Positions 1 through 7,253 of a DNA stretch of 64,000 nucleotides are shown here, piece after piece. A program made the translations under genes and the position numbers. The stretch comes from Staphylococcus nepalensis (GTDB lineage Bacteria > Bacillota > Bacilli > Staphylococcales > Staphylococcaceae). Within the stretch, counting starts at the first letter, position 1. Each line of letters starts with the position of its first letter. The stretch is from contig NZ_BMCF01000004.1 in assembly GCF_014635045.1 (NCBI RefSeq), forward strand, positions 184,439 to 248,438. The letters run 5' to 3'. The notes beneath the pieces are model-generated. The model did not search any database and was not told the origin of the DNA. It was given only the letters and a program-made list of their open reading frames with translations.

Positions 1-164
1 AACATTAAAGCCAATACTACGATTGTTTCGCCGTTTCCTACGTCCATTGGCATACCTTCCGGAAAGTTTTTCATTTGTTCATTCAATTCACCTATTAATT
101 CAATTGGTATTCCAACTTGTCGTTGTTCATTTTCTGTAATTGCAATCATGTTTAACGTTTCCAC
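1..164 (-). CDS. Phage early protein, partial (runs off the left edge)
   Basis: An open frame continues to the window edge from a GTG start at 164, which has an AGGAG ribosome site just upstream. The first 54 residues begin METLNMIAITENEQ and are hydrophilic, with no membrane segment. It follows the 25-residue peptide gene directly and belongs to the leftward phage early operon. I do not recognise a family and the C-terminus is outside the window. Confidence 0.55.
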   Translation of the reverse strand, partial: METLNMIAITENEQRQVGIPIELIGELNEQMKNFPEGMPMDVGNGETIVVLALM

Positions 165-178
165 TCGCCATCACTCCT

Positions 179-256
179 CTACTCACCTTTAGTCATAACC
201 ATAAAAAATATAATGAATATGATAATCACAGTCCCACTTGATACTATGTCTATCAT
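179..256 (-). CDS. Small single-span membrane peptide, 25 aa (phage)
   Basis: The ATG directly follows the stop codon of the upstream gene (TAG-ATG) and a GGAG lies close upstream. The peptide (MIDIVSSGTVIIIFIIFF then a short MVMTKGE tail) is one hydrophobic helix with a small charged C-terminus, like the tiny membrane proteins common in staphylococcal phage early operons. Function is unknown. Tight packing between two frames favours a real gene. Confidence 0.5.
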   Translation of the reverse strand: MIDIVSSGTVIIIFIIFFMVMTKGE

Positions 257-649
257 CTACTCCACCAACCCTTTATCTTTAGTCCAAATAAGTGTTAATG
301 TTAAGTCGTCGTTTGGAATATAAATAGCTTCTACATGCGTCAAATTGAAACCATTCACGCTTTCATTTGTCCATTCGTTATAACCACCATGTGTATTTCT
401 AGTTATCAGTCTAGGTATCACTGTATCTTCATCAATTTCGATTTCTTCTTCGACTGTGAAAGTATTGTCCTGTGTTATAGTACATGGGACTCTTACACCC
501 GTTCCGTCTGCAAGGAATGACACATAAGGGGCAAATCTAACATTTTCATCATCAATGTTATAAGCTCTCCCTTTTACTAACTCTGGATTATCAAATCCCC
601 ACTCAATCAACTGTGGTAAGTTTAGTTGTTTCTTAGTTTTTATTTTCAT
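257..649 (-). CDS. Phage early hypothetical protein, 130 aa
   Basis: The frame opens further upstream, but the third ATG (649) is the best start because GAGG lies 9 nt before it; the earlier ATGs touch the ribosome site. The protein begins MKIKTKKQLNLPQLIEWGF, has an acidic middle (VEEEIEIDEDTVIPRL) and ends in a beta-rich LTLTLIWTKDKGLVE. It resembles a conserved staphylococcal siphophage early protein of unknown function. Its start overlaps the 53-residue gene upstream, as expected for a translationally coupled operon. Confidence 0.7.
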   Translation of the reverse strand: MKIKTKKQLNLPQLIEWGFDNPELVKGRAYNIDDENVRFAPYVSFLADGTGVRVPCTITQDNTFTVEEEIEIDEDTVIPRLITRNTHGGYNEWTNESVNGFNLTHVEAIYIPNDDLTLTLIWTKDKGLVE

Positions 650-794
650 TTTCATCATCCTCAGTTTTGTAAAAATTATCACTTAAAAATTCTTCCAACA
701 TATCTTCTTGATGTGGTTTCAATTCAATACCTTGTCTTTCTCCTACAAGTAAAACTAATGCCATTTCCATCGCCTGCATTCTCTCTTCATTCAT
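633..794 (-). CDS. Phage early small protein, 53 aa
   Basis: This frame starts at an ATG that overlaps the stop of the preceding gene (AATGAATGA) and ends about 17 nt inside the next gene. It begins MNEERMQAMEMALVLLVGE and has a very acidic C-terminal half. A GAGG ribosome site precedes the start. No family is recognised. The overlap at both ends matches the compact operon style. Confidence 0.55.
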   Translation of the reverse strand: MNEERMQAMEMALVLLVGERQGIELKPHQEDMLEEFLSDNFYKTEDDENENKN

Positions 795-987
795 TCCTCA
801 ACCCCTCCATCGCTTTCCTGTTATGTTCCTTATCTTCTGGCAACACTGCCATGACAATGCTGTGTGGATTTACTGCTATTAAGAATCCTTTAACTCCACA
901 ATCTTTTAGTAGCTTTGCCATTTCGACAGTATTTCTGCCTTTAGTATCAAGTTTGTATTTAGTTTTAATTGTGTCAGAAAGTATCAT
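787..987 (-). CDS. Phage early hypothetical protein, 66 aa
   Basis: A small soluble protein with alternating charged and hydrophobic stretches (RNTVEMAKLLKDCGVKGFLI) that suggests a compact alpha/beta fold. It overlaps the upstream gene by 4 nt and the downstream gene by 8 nt, so it is probably translated by coupling. I do not recognise the family. The opposite-strand frame covering this stretch is treated as a shadow. Confidence 0.6.
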   Translation of the reverse strand: MILSDTIKTKYKLDTKGRNTVEMAKLLKDCGVKGFLIAVNPHSIVMAVLPEDKEHNRKAMEGLRNE

Positions 988-1289
988 GATAATTTATACT
1001 TCTCCATCACAATGTCATACTTCTCAACAAACTTATATCTGTCTTGATGCAACTTATTACTCCATTGTGTTAACTCATCCATAAATTTAAGTTGTTTCAT
1101 GTAATCGTTAAACTCAAATTGTGACTGTTCCATACTGCCTATTGCTTTCCAGTATCTACTTGTACCAATTTCTGCGTTATAACTTGTGTTACTGGCTCTA
1201 AGAAATGACTTATAGCTTTTATCAGCAAGTTGTAGCAGTTTCTTTATCACGACATCTGAATGCATAGTTAATAATTGTCCTGAGTTCAT
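984..1289 (-). CDS. Phage early hypothetical protein, 101 aa
   Basis: Mostly helical, rich in Lys, Tyr and Gln, with no membrane segment or recognised motif. The ATG immediately follows the TAG of the upstream DUF3310 gene and has only a weak ribosome site, so coupling is likely. An internal ATG (residue 9, MHSDVV) preceded by AGGA is an alternative start. It belongs to the leftward early operon. Function unknown. Confidence 0.6.
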   Translation of the reverse strand: MNSGQLLTMHSDVVIKKLLQLADKSYKSFLRASNTSYNAEIGTSRYWKAIGSMEQSQFEFNDYMKQLKFMDELTQWSNKLHQDRYKFVEKYDIVMEKYKLS

Positions 1290-1844
1290 CTACTTCACAT
1301 CCCATACTTCGAATGCACGCTCTATCATATCTCTAGCTTTAGCAATATCTTCCTTGCCATTTTTTCTAGGCGCTCTACCGATATATTGAATGGCTTGTCC
1401 TATCCATGCAGCAACTACTGGATTATAGTGTTTGCAAATAGCTTCAACGATTTCATACATTTCAAAATCCTCAAATTGATAGTAATCTGGTTTAACATTT
1501 TGTTCGTTACGCTTACGTTGTTGTACGTCGTTGGATTGTTTATGAGATATAATTTCTTCATTAGGACCAACTGTTGAATTACTGTAACTATATATCTTAC
1601 CTGGGTTAGGCGTGCTCACACGCTCCGTCTTACTCTCTATATAGTTACTCCACAAATCAAAGTAGTTACTATCATCAAAATGGTAAAAGTTACCAAGTGA
1701 ATCAATACCTGCTTCATTCTTATCATCTTCGTTAAATATAATTTCATCCACACGTCCAACAACCGTCATTCCTTCGCTATACTCACTCTTGCCTAAGTCA
1801 TACACAATAACGTAATCATTTATATTCAAGTCTCTTATCTTCAT
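1290..1844 (-). CDS. DUF3310-containing phage protein
   Basis: 184 residues. The C-terminal part from about residue 118 (KPDYYQFEDFEMYEIVEA, then QAIQYIGRAPRKNGKEDIAKA) matches the DUF3310 pattern found in many phages, sometimes labelled nucleotide kinase without proof. The N-terminal 90 residues look like a beta-rich domain (NDYVIVYDLGKSEY), and a Ser/Asn-rich linker joins the two. An AAGGCGG ribosome site precedes the ATG. The family call is from the visible motif; the biochemical role is unknown. Confidence 0.75.
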   Translation of the reverse strand: MKIRDLNINDYVIVYDLGKSEYSEGMTVVGRVDEIIFNEDDKNEAGIDSLGNFYHFDDSNYFDLWSNYIESKTERVSTPNPGKIYSYSNSTVGPNEEIISHKQSNDVQQRKRNEQNVKPDYYQFEDFEMYEIVEAICKHYNPVVAAWIGQAIQYIGRAPRKNGKEDIAKARDMIERAFEVWDVK

Positions 1845-2198
1845 CTAACGTACCGCCTTAGGAAACGCATCATATTTCATTAAATCATCCACATATTTAC
1901 AACGTGGATACGGTGGTTGCGGTGTTCCGTCGTACAACCAAGGTCGTTCTTCTCTTTGCTTTTCGTCTCTCAATCTTTCTCTGGTCTTTCTTGCCTTACT
2001 TTGTAAGTAATTAATATTCTGTGCTTCTCGATAATCTTCTAATCTAACGCCTCTCGGTACAGAATAAGCCTCTTGAACTGTCCAACCATTTTTCAATCTT
2101 GTACGAATATATTTAATCCCTAAACCTAATGCTTCTGCTTTAGCTTCATGCTCTGGGTGAACAAAAAATGTATATCCTGCTACTGTTATTTGTTTCAT
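1845..2198 (-). CDS. Basic phage early protein, 117 aa
   Basis: The start is placed at the ATG with GGAG 8 nt upstream; a TTG two codons earlier would sit too close to it. The protein is strongly basic, with a long Arg/Lys/Glu helix (residues about 65-90) and a C-terminal PQPPYPRCKYVDDLMKY segment. The pattern of WTVQEAYSVPRGVRL followed by a basic helix suggests a nucleic-acid-associated role. It resembles conserved staphylococcal phage proteins of unknown function. It abuts the upstream 68-residue gene. Confidence 0.65.
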   Translation of the reverse strand: MKQITVAGYTFFVHPEHEAKAEALGLGIKYIRTRLKNGWTVQEAYSVPRGVRLEDYREAQNINYLQSKARKTRERLRDEKQREERPWLYDGTPQPPYPRCKYVDDLMKYDAFPKAVR

Positions 2199-2200
2199 TC

Positions 2201-2407
2201 TCAATACTCCTTTACTTGTACGTCTGACACGTCTCTAAACTTAATATCTTCAAAGCCTAATAGCTCTGGATTGTTTGCATACTTCTCATACGCTTTATCT
2301 GCTTCTACATCTTTTATATCTTCTAAGTCATAGTTGCCTGCTACTGGTACAACGACTTCTTGTTCAACCTCTACTCTAATTTGAAGTGTGATTGTTTCTT
2401 CACTCAT
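2201..2407 (-). CDS. Acidic phage early protein, 68 aa
   Basis: A very acidic protein (Glu/Asp about a quarter of residues) beginning MSEETITLQIRVEVEQEVVV, suggesting an N-terminal beta hairpin and a helical C-terminal half. GGAG lies 8 nt before the ATG. It overlaps the rusA-like gene by 8 nt. Small acidic proteins in this position can be DNA mimics or inhibitors, but nothing here proves that. Unrecognised. Confidence 0.6.
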   Translation of the reverse strand: MSEETITLQIRVEVEQEVVVPVAGNYDLEDIKDVEADKAYEKYANNPELLGFEDIKFRDVSDVQVKEY

Positions 2408-2810
2408 TTAGATCACTCCAATACTCTAATTCCATAATCACTTTCGGAGTTTCTGCATACTTTTTAAAACTTCTTATCTCTACTATTTGATTGTCGTCTT
2501 GCCACACATGACCGTTTGCAGCATCCAATACAGTTTTAATTAAGTTATCAATGTCTGGTTTCGTTCTCTTATACTGTCCTACCATTGCCACATGTTTCTT
2601 CTTACTCCACGACTTGAGCAGTGGAAAGTGAAACTCAATTGTTAATCTAATTGGCTTATCTATCATCATGTATGGCATCTGTTGTCTTAACATTTTCTTA
2701 TGGTTTGTATATTTAGCAGGCATGTATGTTTGTACAAATCTTCCTGCATTTCTAAATCTCGGTCTAGGTGATGCCATAGGAGCATCTACTATAAGCTCTA
2801 TACGTTTCAT
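2400..2810 (-). CDS. rusA: RusA-family Holliday junction resolvase
   Basis: 136 residues, the usual RusA length. The signature TKPDIDNLIKTVLDAANG followed by VWQDDNQIVEI carries the conserved metal-binding aspartates, and the basic N-terminus (SPRPRFRNAGRF) fits DNA binding. Enzymes of this family cleave four-way junctions in recombining or replicating phage DNA. The gene has a strong GGAG site and lies downstream of the replication and recombination genes in the same operon. Family confidence is high; activity is inferred. Confidence 0.88.
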   Translation of the reverse strand: MKRIELIVDAPMASPRPRFRNAGRFVQTYMPAKYTNHKKMLRQQMPYMMIDKPIRLTIEFHFPLLKSWSKKKHVAMVGQYKRTKPDIDNLIKTVLDAANGHVWQDDNQIVEIRSFKKYAETPKVIMELEYWSDLNE

Positions 2811-2820
2811 TTAGTCACTC

Positions 2821-3033
2821 CTACATGTAATCAAATATGCTTGTTTGATCTGCACGTTCTAATCGGAATGTGCGCTTGATTGCTTCTAATCTCTCGTCAC
2901 TTACAATGTATTCATCTATGTCGAAATGCTTATGCAATCCAAATACACGGTTTCTATTATTATCTAATGGGATAACGTCGATAGTTATATTGCTATTGTT
3001 CTGTTTCAATCTGTATTCTGTACTCAATCCCAT
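2821..3033 (-). CDS. Phage early hypothetical protein, 70 aa
   Basis: The ATG follows the upstream stop directly (TAA-ATG) and has a GAGGTG site. The sequence begins MGLSTEYRLKQNNSN and is hydrophilic, with a helical C-terminal half (ERLEAIKRTFRLERADQ). No family recognised. Consistent spacing with its neighbours supports it as real. Confidence 0.6.
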   Translation of the reverse strand: MGLSTEYRLKQNNSNITIDVIPLDNNRNRVFGLHKHFDIDEYIVSDERLEAIKRTFRLERADQTSIFDYM

Positions 3034-3207
3034 TTAACTCACCTCGCGAATAGCGTTTATTGTAGTGCGTTTTACTTTCTCTGCGAACAATAATTCATCT
3101 AACGTTATTTCGTCTCCGTGTGCCCCATCTATGAACTTCTGTGCGTACATATCGCTTAAGTTTGGAGCATCTAAAAAGTCTTTTACATATTGAATTGTTT
3201 TTACCAT
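3034..3207 (-). CDS. Phage early hypothetical protein, 57 aa
   Basis: This fills the gap between the DnaC-like gene and the 70-residue gene: the ATG overlaps the last codons of the former by 7 nt and the TAA abuts the ATG of the latter. A GGGAGAG site precedes the start. The protein begins MVKTIQYVKDFLDAPNLSD and is helical and soluble. Unrecognised; gap-free coupling at both ends is the main support. Confidence 0.6.
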   Translation of the reverse strand: MVKTIQYVKDFLDAPNLSDMYAQKFIDGAHGDEITLDELLFAEKVKRTTINAIREVS

Positions 3208-3974
3208 GCGTCTCTCTCCCTGTAGTCATCACCAAGAACTCTCACTTGGCGTGAATTATGTTTCATTCTTGAATTAATACGTTGCCAATTCATATTTTGA
3301 TTTAATTCCTTATCACTAAAGTTAGTAGTGAATATGTTATTCTTACCTGCTCTGTTATCTACAATGCTGAATAGTTTGTTTAATGTATGTTCAGTGTTCT
3401 CTACACCTATATCATCTAGTACAAGTAAATCTATACTACTTAGTAACTTAACGAGTTCGTCTGTCGTTTCATCTGCATTTTTATTGTAAGTAGCTTTGAT
3501 ACGATCCATTAACATTGGTATGTGCATAAATGCTACGGAATAACCTTGAGCTTTAATCGCTTTCGCTATAGAATAGGCTAGATGCGATTTACCAGTACCG
3601 TATGAGCCTTGCATGATTAATGACTTAGGTTTATCTATAGAAAACGTTTTGACGTACTCTATAGCTGTTTGTTTAGCATCTGTTTGTGATTGGTTCTGTG
3701 GTTGATAGTTATTTACTGTGGCATCCTGTAATGAGTAATTAACATTAGATTGATTAAATATATTATTGATTGCTTTCTGCTTACGCTTTTTCTCTGCTTC
3801 TATTCCTGCTGCAATCATGCTACATTCACAACCGTCTCGGTATTCGTAACCACTACCAAACTTGTGCAAGTCATACTTGTTACCGCACTTCTCACAATAC
3901 AGGCCTCTTTCTATCTCATTAGCTTCATATTGCTTAAGCGTTTCCGTTATTTTAGGGCTTAACATTTTTTTCAT
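3201..3974 (-). CDS. dnaC: DnaC/IstB-like AAA+ helicase loader (phage)
   Basis: 257 residues. The N-terminus holds a Cys pair at 27 and 30 (CEKC) and a CEC at 49-51, consistent with a zinc finger. A Walker A loop (GSYGTGKSH, near residue 125) and a Walker B (DLLVLDDIGVE) follow, with an ASCE-type C-terminus. Such proteins load the host DnaB-type helicase onto the phage origin. It lies directly after the initiator gene that carries the iteron array, which supports that role. The ribosome site GGAG is strong. Confidence 0.85.
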   Translation of the reverse strand: MKKMLSPKITETLKQYEANEIERGLYCEKCGNKYDLHKFGSGYEYRDGCECSMIAAGIEAEKKRKQKAINNIFNQSNVNYSLQDATVNNYQPQNQSQTDAKQTAIEYVKTFSIDKPKSLIMQGSYGTGKSHLAYSIAKAIKAQGYSVAFMHIPMLMDRIKATYNKNADETTDELVKLLSSIDLLVLDDIGVENTEHTLNKLFSIVDNRAGKNNIFTTNFSDKELNQNMNWQRINSRMKHNSRQVRVLGDDYRERDAW

Positions 3975-3984
3975 TTAATCACTC

Positions 3985-4704
3985 CTAATCCCAATAACTA
4001 AGGTCGTACTTCATACGTTCTAGTTGGTCTTGTCCTGTCGGTTGTGTTTCTTCTGTAAAGTCATTCATATAGCTTTCTTGACTTAAAAATGTTTTAGGGT
4101 ACTTTTGATACTGTTTATTAGTTATAGTCTTTAGGTACTCTCTAGTGCCGTCCATGATAGTTTCATAACTATGCTTCTTGAGTGCTGATTTAAATAAGCT
4201 AAATGCTTTTTTCTTATCTAGCTTTTTATCATAAAGTTTCCACCAATTCTCAAAACGTTCACGCGTAACGTCAGTTGCGCTAGTATTAATTGTCTGACTG
4301 TTATTTGTAATACTGTTAATTGTAGAACTGTTAATTGTAGTACCTACGTTTTGTCCCGGTAGATTTCTTCCCGGTAAGTTTTGTACCGGTACGAAATGAC
4401 CTGATACGGGGTTGTGTTCTATTGTATAAATGTTTTTACTAAAGCCATTGTTTGTTCGTTCTCTTTTTATTGATAAGTAACCATTATCTTCAAGTTGTTT
4501 TCTGTACTTCTGAAACCTTTTACCACTTATATTAAGCTCGTGACATATTAAACTTACTCCAGGAAAGGCTGTTTCATTTGCTCCAGCATATGCAGACAAG
4601 TAACTATACAACGCTTTAGCTTCTATACTTATACTTGTATCTTTCATTACTCGTTTGAATACTAAGCCATAACCAGTAATGGAACTCTTGATACTATCGC
4701 TCAT
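3985..4704 (-). CDS. Phage replication initiator / replisome organiser with winged helix
   Basis: 239 residues. The first 90 residues form a likely winged-helix DNA-binding domain (ALYSYLSAYAGANETAFPGV, then ELNISGKRFQKYRKQLEDNG). Residues about 100-140 are a low-complexity linker encoded by the tandem repeats. The C-terminal 90 residues (FENWWKLYDKKLDKKKAF) are a conserved phage replication domain thought to contact the loader. Its ATG overlaps the upstream TGA and has a GAGGTG site. As in lambda O, the origin probably lies inside the gene. Confidence 0.78.
   Translation of the reverse strand: MSDSIKSSITGYGLVFKRVMKDTSISIEAKALYSYLSAYAGANETAFPGVSLICHELNISGKRFQKYRKQLEDNGYLSIKRERTNNGFSKNIYTIEHNPVSGHFVPVQNLPGRNLPGQNVGTTINSSTINSITNNSQTINTSATDVTRERFENWWKLYDKKLDKKKAFSLFKSALKKHSYETIMDGTREYLKTITNKQYQKYPKTFLSQESYMNDFTEETQPTGQDQLERMKYDLSYWD
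4286..4395. repeat. Two sets of 15-bp iterons inside the initiator gene (putative phage origin)
   Basis: Reading the plus strand, four imperfect 15-bp units built on TTAATTGTAGAACTG run from about 4286 to 4345. Three more 15-bp units built on a CCGGTA core occupy 4351-4365, 4366-4380 and 4381-4395. Both sets keep the codon phase and encode five-residue repeats (INSST and NLPGR types). The position inside the initiator gene and the period fit a replication origin bound by the encoded protein. Function is inferred. Confidence 0.65.
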
Positions 4705-5369
4705 TGTTTCTCACCTCTTAACATGCTGTTTAACTTTTCATCCACATTCACCCAAGCATTTTCTAAATGATGTAGTTTATTAAAACTATCCATTCCTATA
4801 TTGTGCTGTTGATTATGGTGGAATCTACATAATGCTAATACTTTGTTTCCGTAGTGATTTATCTTGTTTCTGTTACGTCCTCTACCTACTGTTTGATAGT
4901 GTGCTAAATCTGCATTTTTAGCGCCACACACAACACATATTCTGCTTATAGTAGATTTATATATAAAATAGTTATCGTTGCTCATAAGGTCGCTAGTAGC
5001 CTTATTCATAGGTATGTCATGAGTGAATACAAAGTCTAAGATTAACTCTATTAATTCACTGGCTTGTCTTCTGCTACAGTTGCTTAATGAGATAGGTTCA
5101 TAACCATGTAGAAACTCTAATTGTTTTTGAAACATGTAACGTAGATAATCCATTGGTTGACCGTAGTGATTGAATATATCTCTTACCATTGCGAATACTT
5201 TTCTACGTTGCTTATCCGTTATCTTGTACGGATCATTCACGATTACATCGCACTCTACTTCTAGTCCGTTATCTAACAGTAAGAAGTCTTTGTTTTCTAA
5301 AGTTACACCCTCGATGACAGCAGTTATTGTGCCGTCATCTTGCTGGATGTAGTTTTTTATAATTGCCAC
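4701..5369 (-). CDS. Putative HNH nuclease (phage)
   Basis: 222 residues starting at a GTG. The C-terminal third carries the HNH/zinc-type pattern CVVCGAKNADLAHYQ ... LALCRFHHNQQH, with paired Cys and His residues. The N-terminal half (ITDKQRRKVFAMVRDIF) is helical and typical of the phage 'putative HNHc nuclease' family. It sits between ssb and the initiator gene, so a role in phage DNA replication or recombination is likely, but no substrate can be read from the sequence. It overlaps the initiator gene by 4 nt. Confidence 0.8.
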   Translation of the reverse strand: MAIIKNYIQQDDGTITAVIEGVTLENKDFLLLDNGLEVECDVIVNDPYKITDKQRRKVFAMVRDIFNHYGQPMDYLRYMFQKQLEFLHGYEPISLSNCSRRQASELIELILDFVFTHDIPMNKATSDLMSNDNYFIYKSTISRICVVCGAKNADLAHYQTVGRGRNRNKINHYGNKVLALCRFHHNQQHNIGMDSFNKLHHLENAWVNVDEKLNSMLRGEKQ

Positions 5370-5383
5370 TTAAATCAGTCCAA

Positions 5384-5824
5384 TCAGAAAGGTAAAGAAT
5401 CATTATCGATATCTACACCGTTTGCAAATGGGTTGTCATTGCTTGGCTGTTGCTTATTAGTACTTGACTGTTGCCCTTTTGAAGCATTTTGTTGATTGTT
5501 GTTCCCTTTAGGTTCTAAAAATTGAACACTGTCCGCTATTACTTCTGTAACGAATACTCGTTTCCCTTCATTATTTTCATAACTACGTGACTGTATACGG
5601 CCATCAACGCCTGCTAAGCTGCCTTTGAATAAGTAATTGTTTACATTTTCTGCTTGTTTTTTAAACACAACTACATTGATAAAGTCTGCTTCACGTTCTC
5701 CTTGAGCATTTGTAAACGTTCTGTTAACAGCTAAGGTAAAATTCGCCACATTCACTCCAGATGGTGTTGTTCTGAACTCTGGATCTTTAGTTAAACGACC
5801 AACTAACACTACTCTATTTATCAT
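5384..5824 (-). CDS. ssb: Single-stranded DNA-binding protein (phage)
   Basis: 146 residues, beginning [20 protein letters not shown], the classical SSB start. AAGG lies about 9 nt before this ATG; two earlier ATGs are too close to the ribosome site. An OB fold covers about residues 1-105, followed by a Gln/Asn-rich linker and the acidic tip DIDNDSLPF that recruits partner proteins. The start overlaps the Sak3-type gene, a common SSAP-SSB pairing in phages. Confidence 0.93.
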   Translation of the reverse strand: MINRVVLVGRLTKDPEFRTTPSGVNVANFTLAVNRTFTNAQGEREADFINVVVFKKQAENVNNYLFKGSLAGVDGRIQSRSYENNEGKRVFVTEVIADSVQFLEPKGNNNQQNASKGQQSSTNKQQPSNDNPFANGVDIDNDSLPF

Positions 5825-6443
5825 TTTCATCATCCTTGTCTAATTGTTTTAGTCCTGCATCTAATTTTGCATGTGCATTTGCAATTTCTTTTTGCGATAC
5901 TTTGTTGATATTAGAAATACCTAACCAACGCATTGTTTTATCTAATGTGGCATCTCGTCCCTTTTCTTGTGAGATACTGACAAATTGATTTATCTTTTCT
6001 TCTAACTCTGTTATGTCATTGTCACTTGCACTCGGCACTTCTTCACCGTTATAGATATATAAACCTAATCCGTGTAGTGCTGCTGCTTTAACGAAGCATC
6101 TTTTCATTGCTTTGTTAATATCAAATGGTGTTGCGCTACCTTTGGATAACGCTTTGTTTCTAAAGTCTAATACTGGCAGCCATTCAGTTTCAGTTTGTCC
6201 TTTTACAGTTACTGACGTTTGTATAAAGTAACCTTCTGGTGTAGCAAGAAACGGTACAAAATAATCATCTCTGTTTACATCTGGATGTGGGAATTCGTGA
6301 TATTTTGTTGTGTATGTTGGATCAATTCGTTTTAATTCTTGATGTGCATATGACCAAGCTAAGTACGTTAAGCCATTTTTCTTCTCTACATGGTCGTTCA
6401 CATTCTTTGAATTAAGTTGATTGAATAATGTTTGTTCAGTCAT
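5814..6443 (-). CDS. Sak3-type (DUF1071) single-strand annealing protein
   Basis: 209 residues. The N-terminal motif [22 protein letters not shown] and the later [30 protein letters not shown] are characteristic of the DUF1071/Sak3 family, a recombinase group related to Rad52-like phage annealing proteins. The C-terminus is an acidic helical tail. A strong GGAGGAAG site precedes the ATG. Its adjacency to ssb supports a role in annealing complementary strands during phage recombination. The family call rests on motif recall. Confidence 0.78.
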   Translation of the reverse strand: MTEQTLFNQLNSKNVNDHVEKKNGLTYLAWSYAHQELKRIDPTYTTKYHEFPHPDVNRDDYFVPFLATPEGYFIQTSVTVKGQTETEWLPVLDFRNKALSKGSATPFDINKAMKRCFVKAAALHGLGLYIYNGEEVPSASDNDITELEEKINQFVSISQEKGRDATLDKTMRWLGISNINKVSQKEIANAHAKLDAGLKQLDKDDENDK

Positions 6444-6669
6444 TGTCTTCCTCCGTATCTACAAAATATGATGCTGGATATACTTTCTTTATCGCTTTGT
6501 GCCTTGTCATGTCTATTGAAGATTTTTCTGTGCCATCAAACTCACGTGCATCGCCAATATAGTTTGAATATTTAATAGTTGATTTTTTATCAATTGGTTT
6601 ATTACTTATATATAAGTCGTCAAAGTCTGTCCTTGCTTTAATTACGTAAGTTATAATATCCTTCGCCAT
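6436..6669 (-). CDS. DUF2483-like phage protein, 77 aa
   Basis: The start is placed at ATG 6669 (MAKDIITYVIKARTD), which has AGAGGTG 8 nt upstream; a GTG four codons earlier is part of that ribosome site. The pattern DDLYISNKPIDKKSTIKYS and IDMTRHKAIKKV resembles the DUF2483 small phage proteins of staphylococci. Function unknown. It overlaps the annealing-protein gene by 8 nt. Confidence 0.65.
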   Translation of the reverse strand: MAKDIITYVIKARTDFDDLYISNKPIDKKSTIKYSNYIGDAREFDGTEKSSIDMTRHKAIKKVYPASYFVDTEEDND

Positions 6670-6747
6670 TTGACGAAACACCTCTATTTTGTGTATGATT
6701 AATTTTGAATATATTTTCGAATACTTTATTTCGACTGATTGCTATCG

Positions 6748-6915
6748 CTAGTAGCTTTCAGTCTTTTTTATTGTGTTAAGGAACCAGTCCCAGCACAAAT
6801 ATGATAGGAAACTTAGTAATACTGAAAATGTAATGCCTAAGAAAAATTCTTGTACTGTCAGAGCTACAATTAATGTGATGACTGGCATTGTTAGTATTGT
6901 TAAAAACATCCTCAT
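6748..6915 (-). CDS. Small two-span membrane protein, 55 aa (DUF1270-like)
   Basis: A perfect AAGGAGG site precedes the ATG by 7 nt. The protein has two hydrophobic helices (about residues 3-20 and 25-42) around a short QEFFLG loop and ends in a basic KKTESY tail. Position and topology match the DUF1270 small membrane proteins of staphylococcal phages. It is too short for standard ORF cut-offs. Role unknown. Confidence 0.65.
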   Translation of the reverse strand: MRMFLTILTMPVITLIVALTVQEFFLGITFSVLLSFLSYLCWDWFLNTIKKTESY

Positions 6916-6926
6916 GCTATCCCTCC

Positions 6927-7190
6927 TTACAAATGTTTTTTATGTCTTGTTTTCAAAAATTCAATAAACTTTTCAATGTCTATTAAGCACATAGTTGCTG
7001 AATAACTAATGTATAAATCTTTAATCCCTTTATCGTCCTTTTTATAGTCATTTAAGATGTTATAAGTTGTGGCTTGGCTAAAATCAAAAAGTTTATGAAT
7101 ATTTGTAGCTCTTGCATATAAAGGTTTAACGAATACTTCATTACCTGTTAAAGTATTTTCTGACGTTGGTGGCGTTATAATTTTAGGCAT
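6927..7190 (-). CDS. Putative small DNA-binding protein (phage early), 87 aa
   Basis: Residues about 30-60 (NIHKLFDFSQATTYNILNDYKKD) look like a helix-turn-helix of the MerR/excisionase type, followed by a beta-rich segment. AAAGGAG precedes the ATG. It is the first minus-strand gene left of the divergent Abi-alpha gene. Excision or regulation is a reasonable guess, but no family match can be proved here. Confidence 0.55.
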   Translation of the reverse strand: MPKIITPPTSENTLTGNEVFVKPLYARATNIHKLFDFSQATTYNILNDYKKDDKGIKDLYISYSATMCLIDIEKFIEFLKTRHKKHL

Positions 7191-7206
7191 AGTACCAACT
7201 CCTTTC

Positions 7207-7215
7207 TGGTATAAT
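7207..7215 (+). promoter_or_regulatory. Extended -10 promoter of the Abi-alpha gene
   Basis: The element TGGTATAAT (TG-n-TATAAT) lies 40 nt upstream of the Abi-alpha ATG. No good -35 box is visible, as is usual for extended -10 promoters. The transcript leader contains a short perfect hairpin, TATCGC-TACT-GCGATA (7221-7236). The promoter would drive expression from the prophage, against the direction of the early operon. Confidence 0.6.
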
Positions 7216-7253
7216 TGATTTATCGCTACTGCGATAGTGGGTGGTGAATAATT

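Noticed and set aside
626..1084. 152-codon plus-strand frame
   Set aside because: It is antisense to three tightly coupled phage genes and has no start signal.
4357..4395. CCGGTA repeats as restriction-related or CRISPR-like repeats
   Set aside because: They are in frame at 15 bp with no spacers and lie in the initiator gene, so iterons explain them better.
6773..6967. 64-codon plus-strand frame
   Set aside because: It is antisense to the 55-residue membrane protein, which has a perfect ribosome site.
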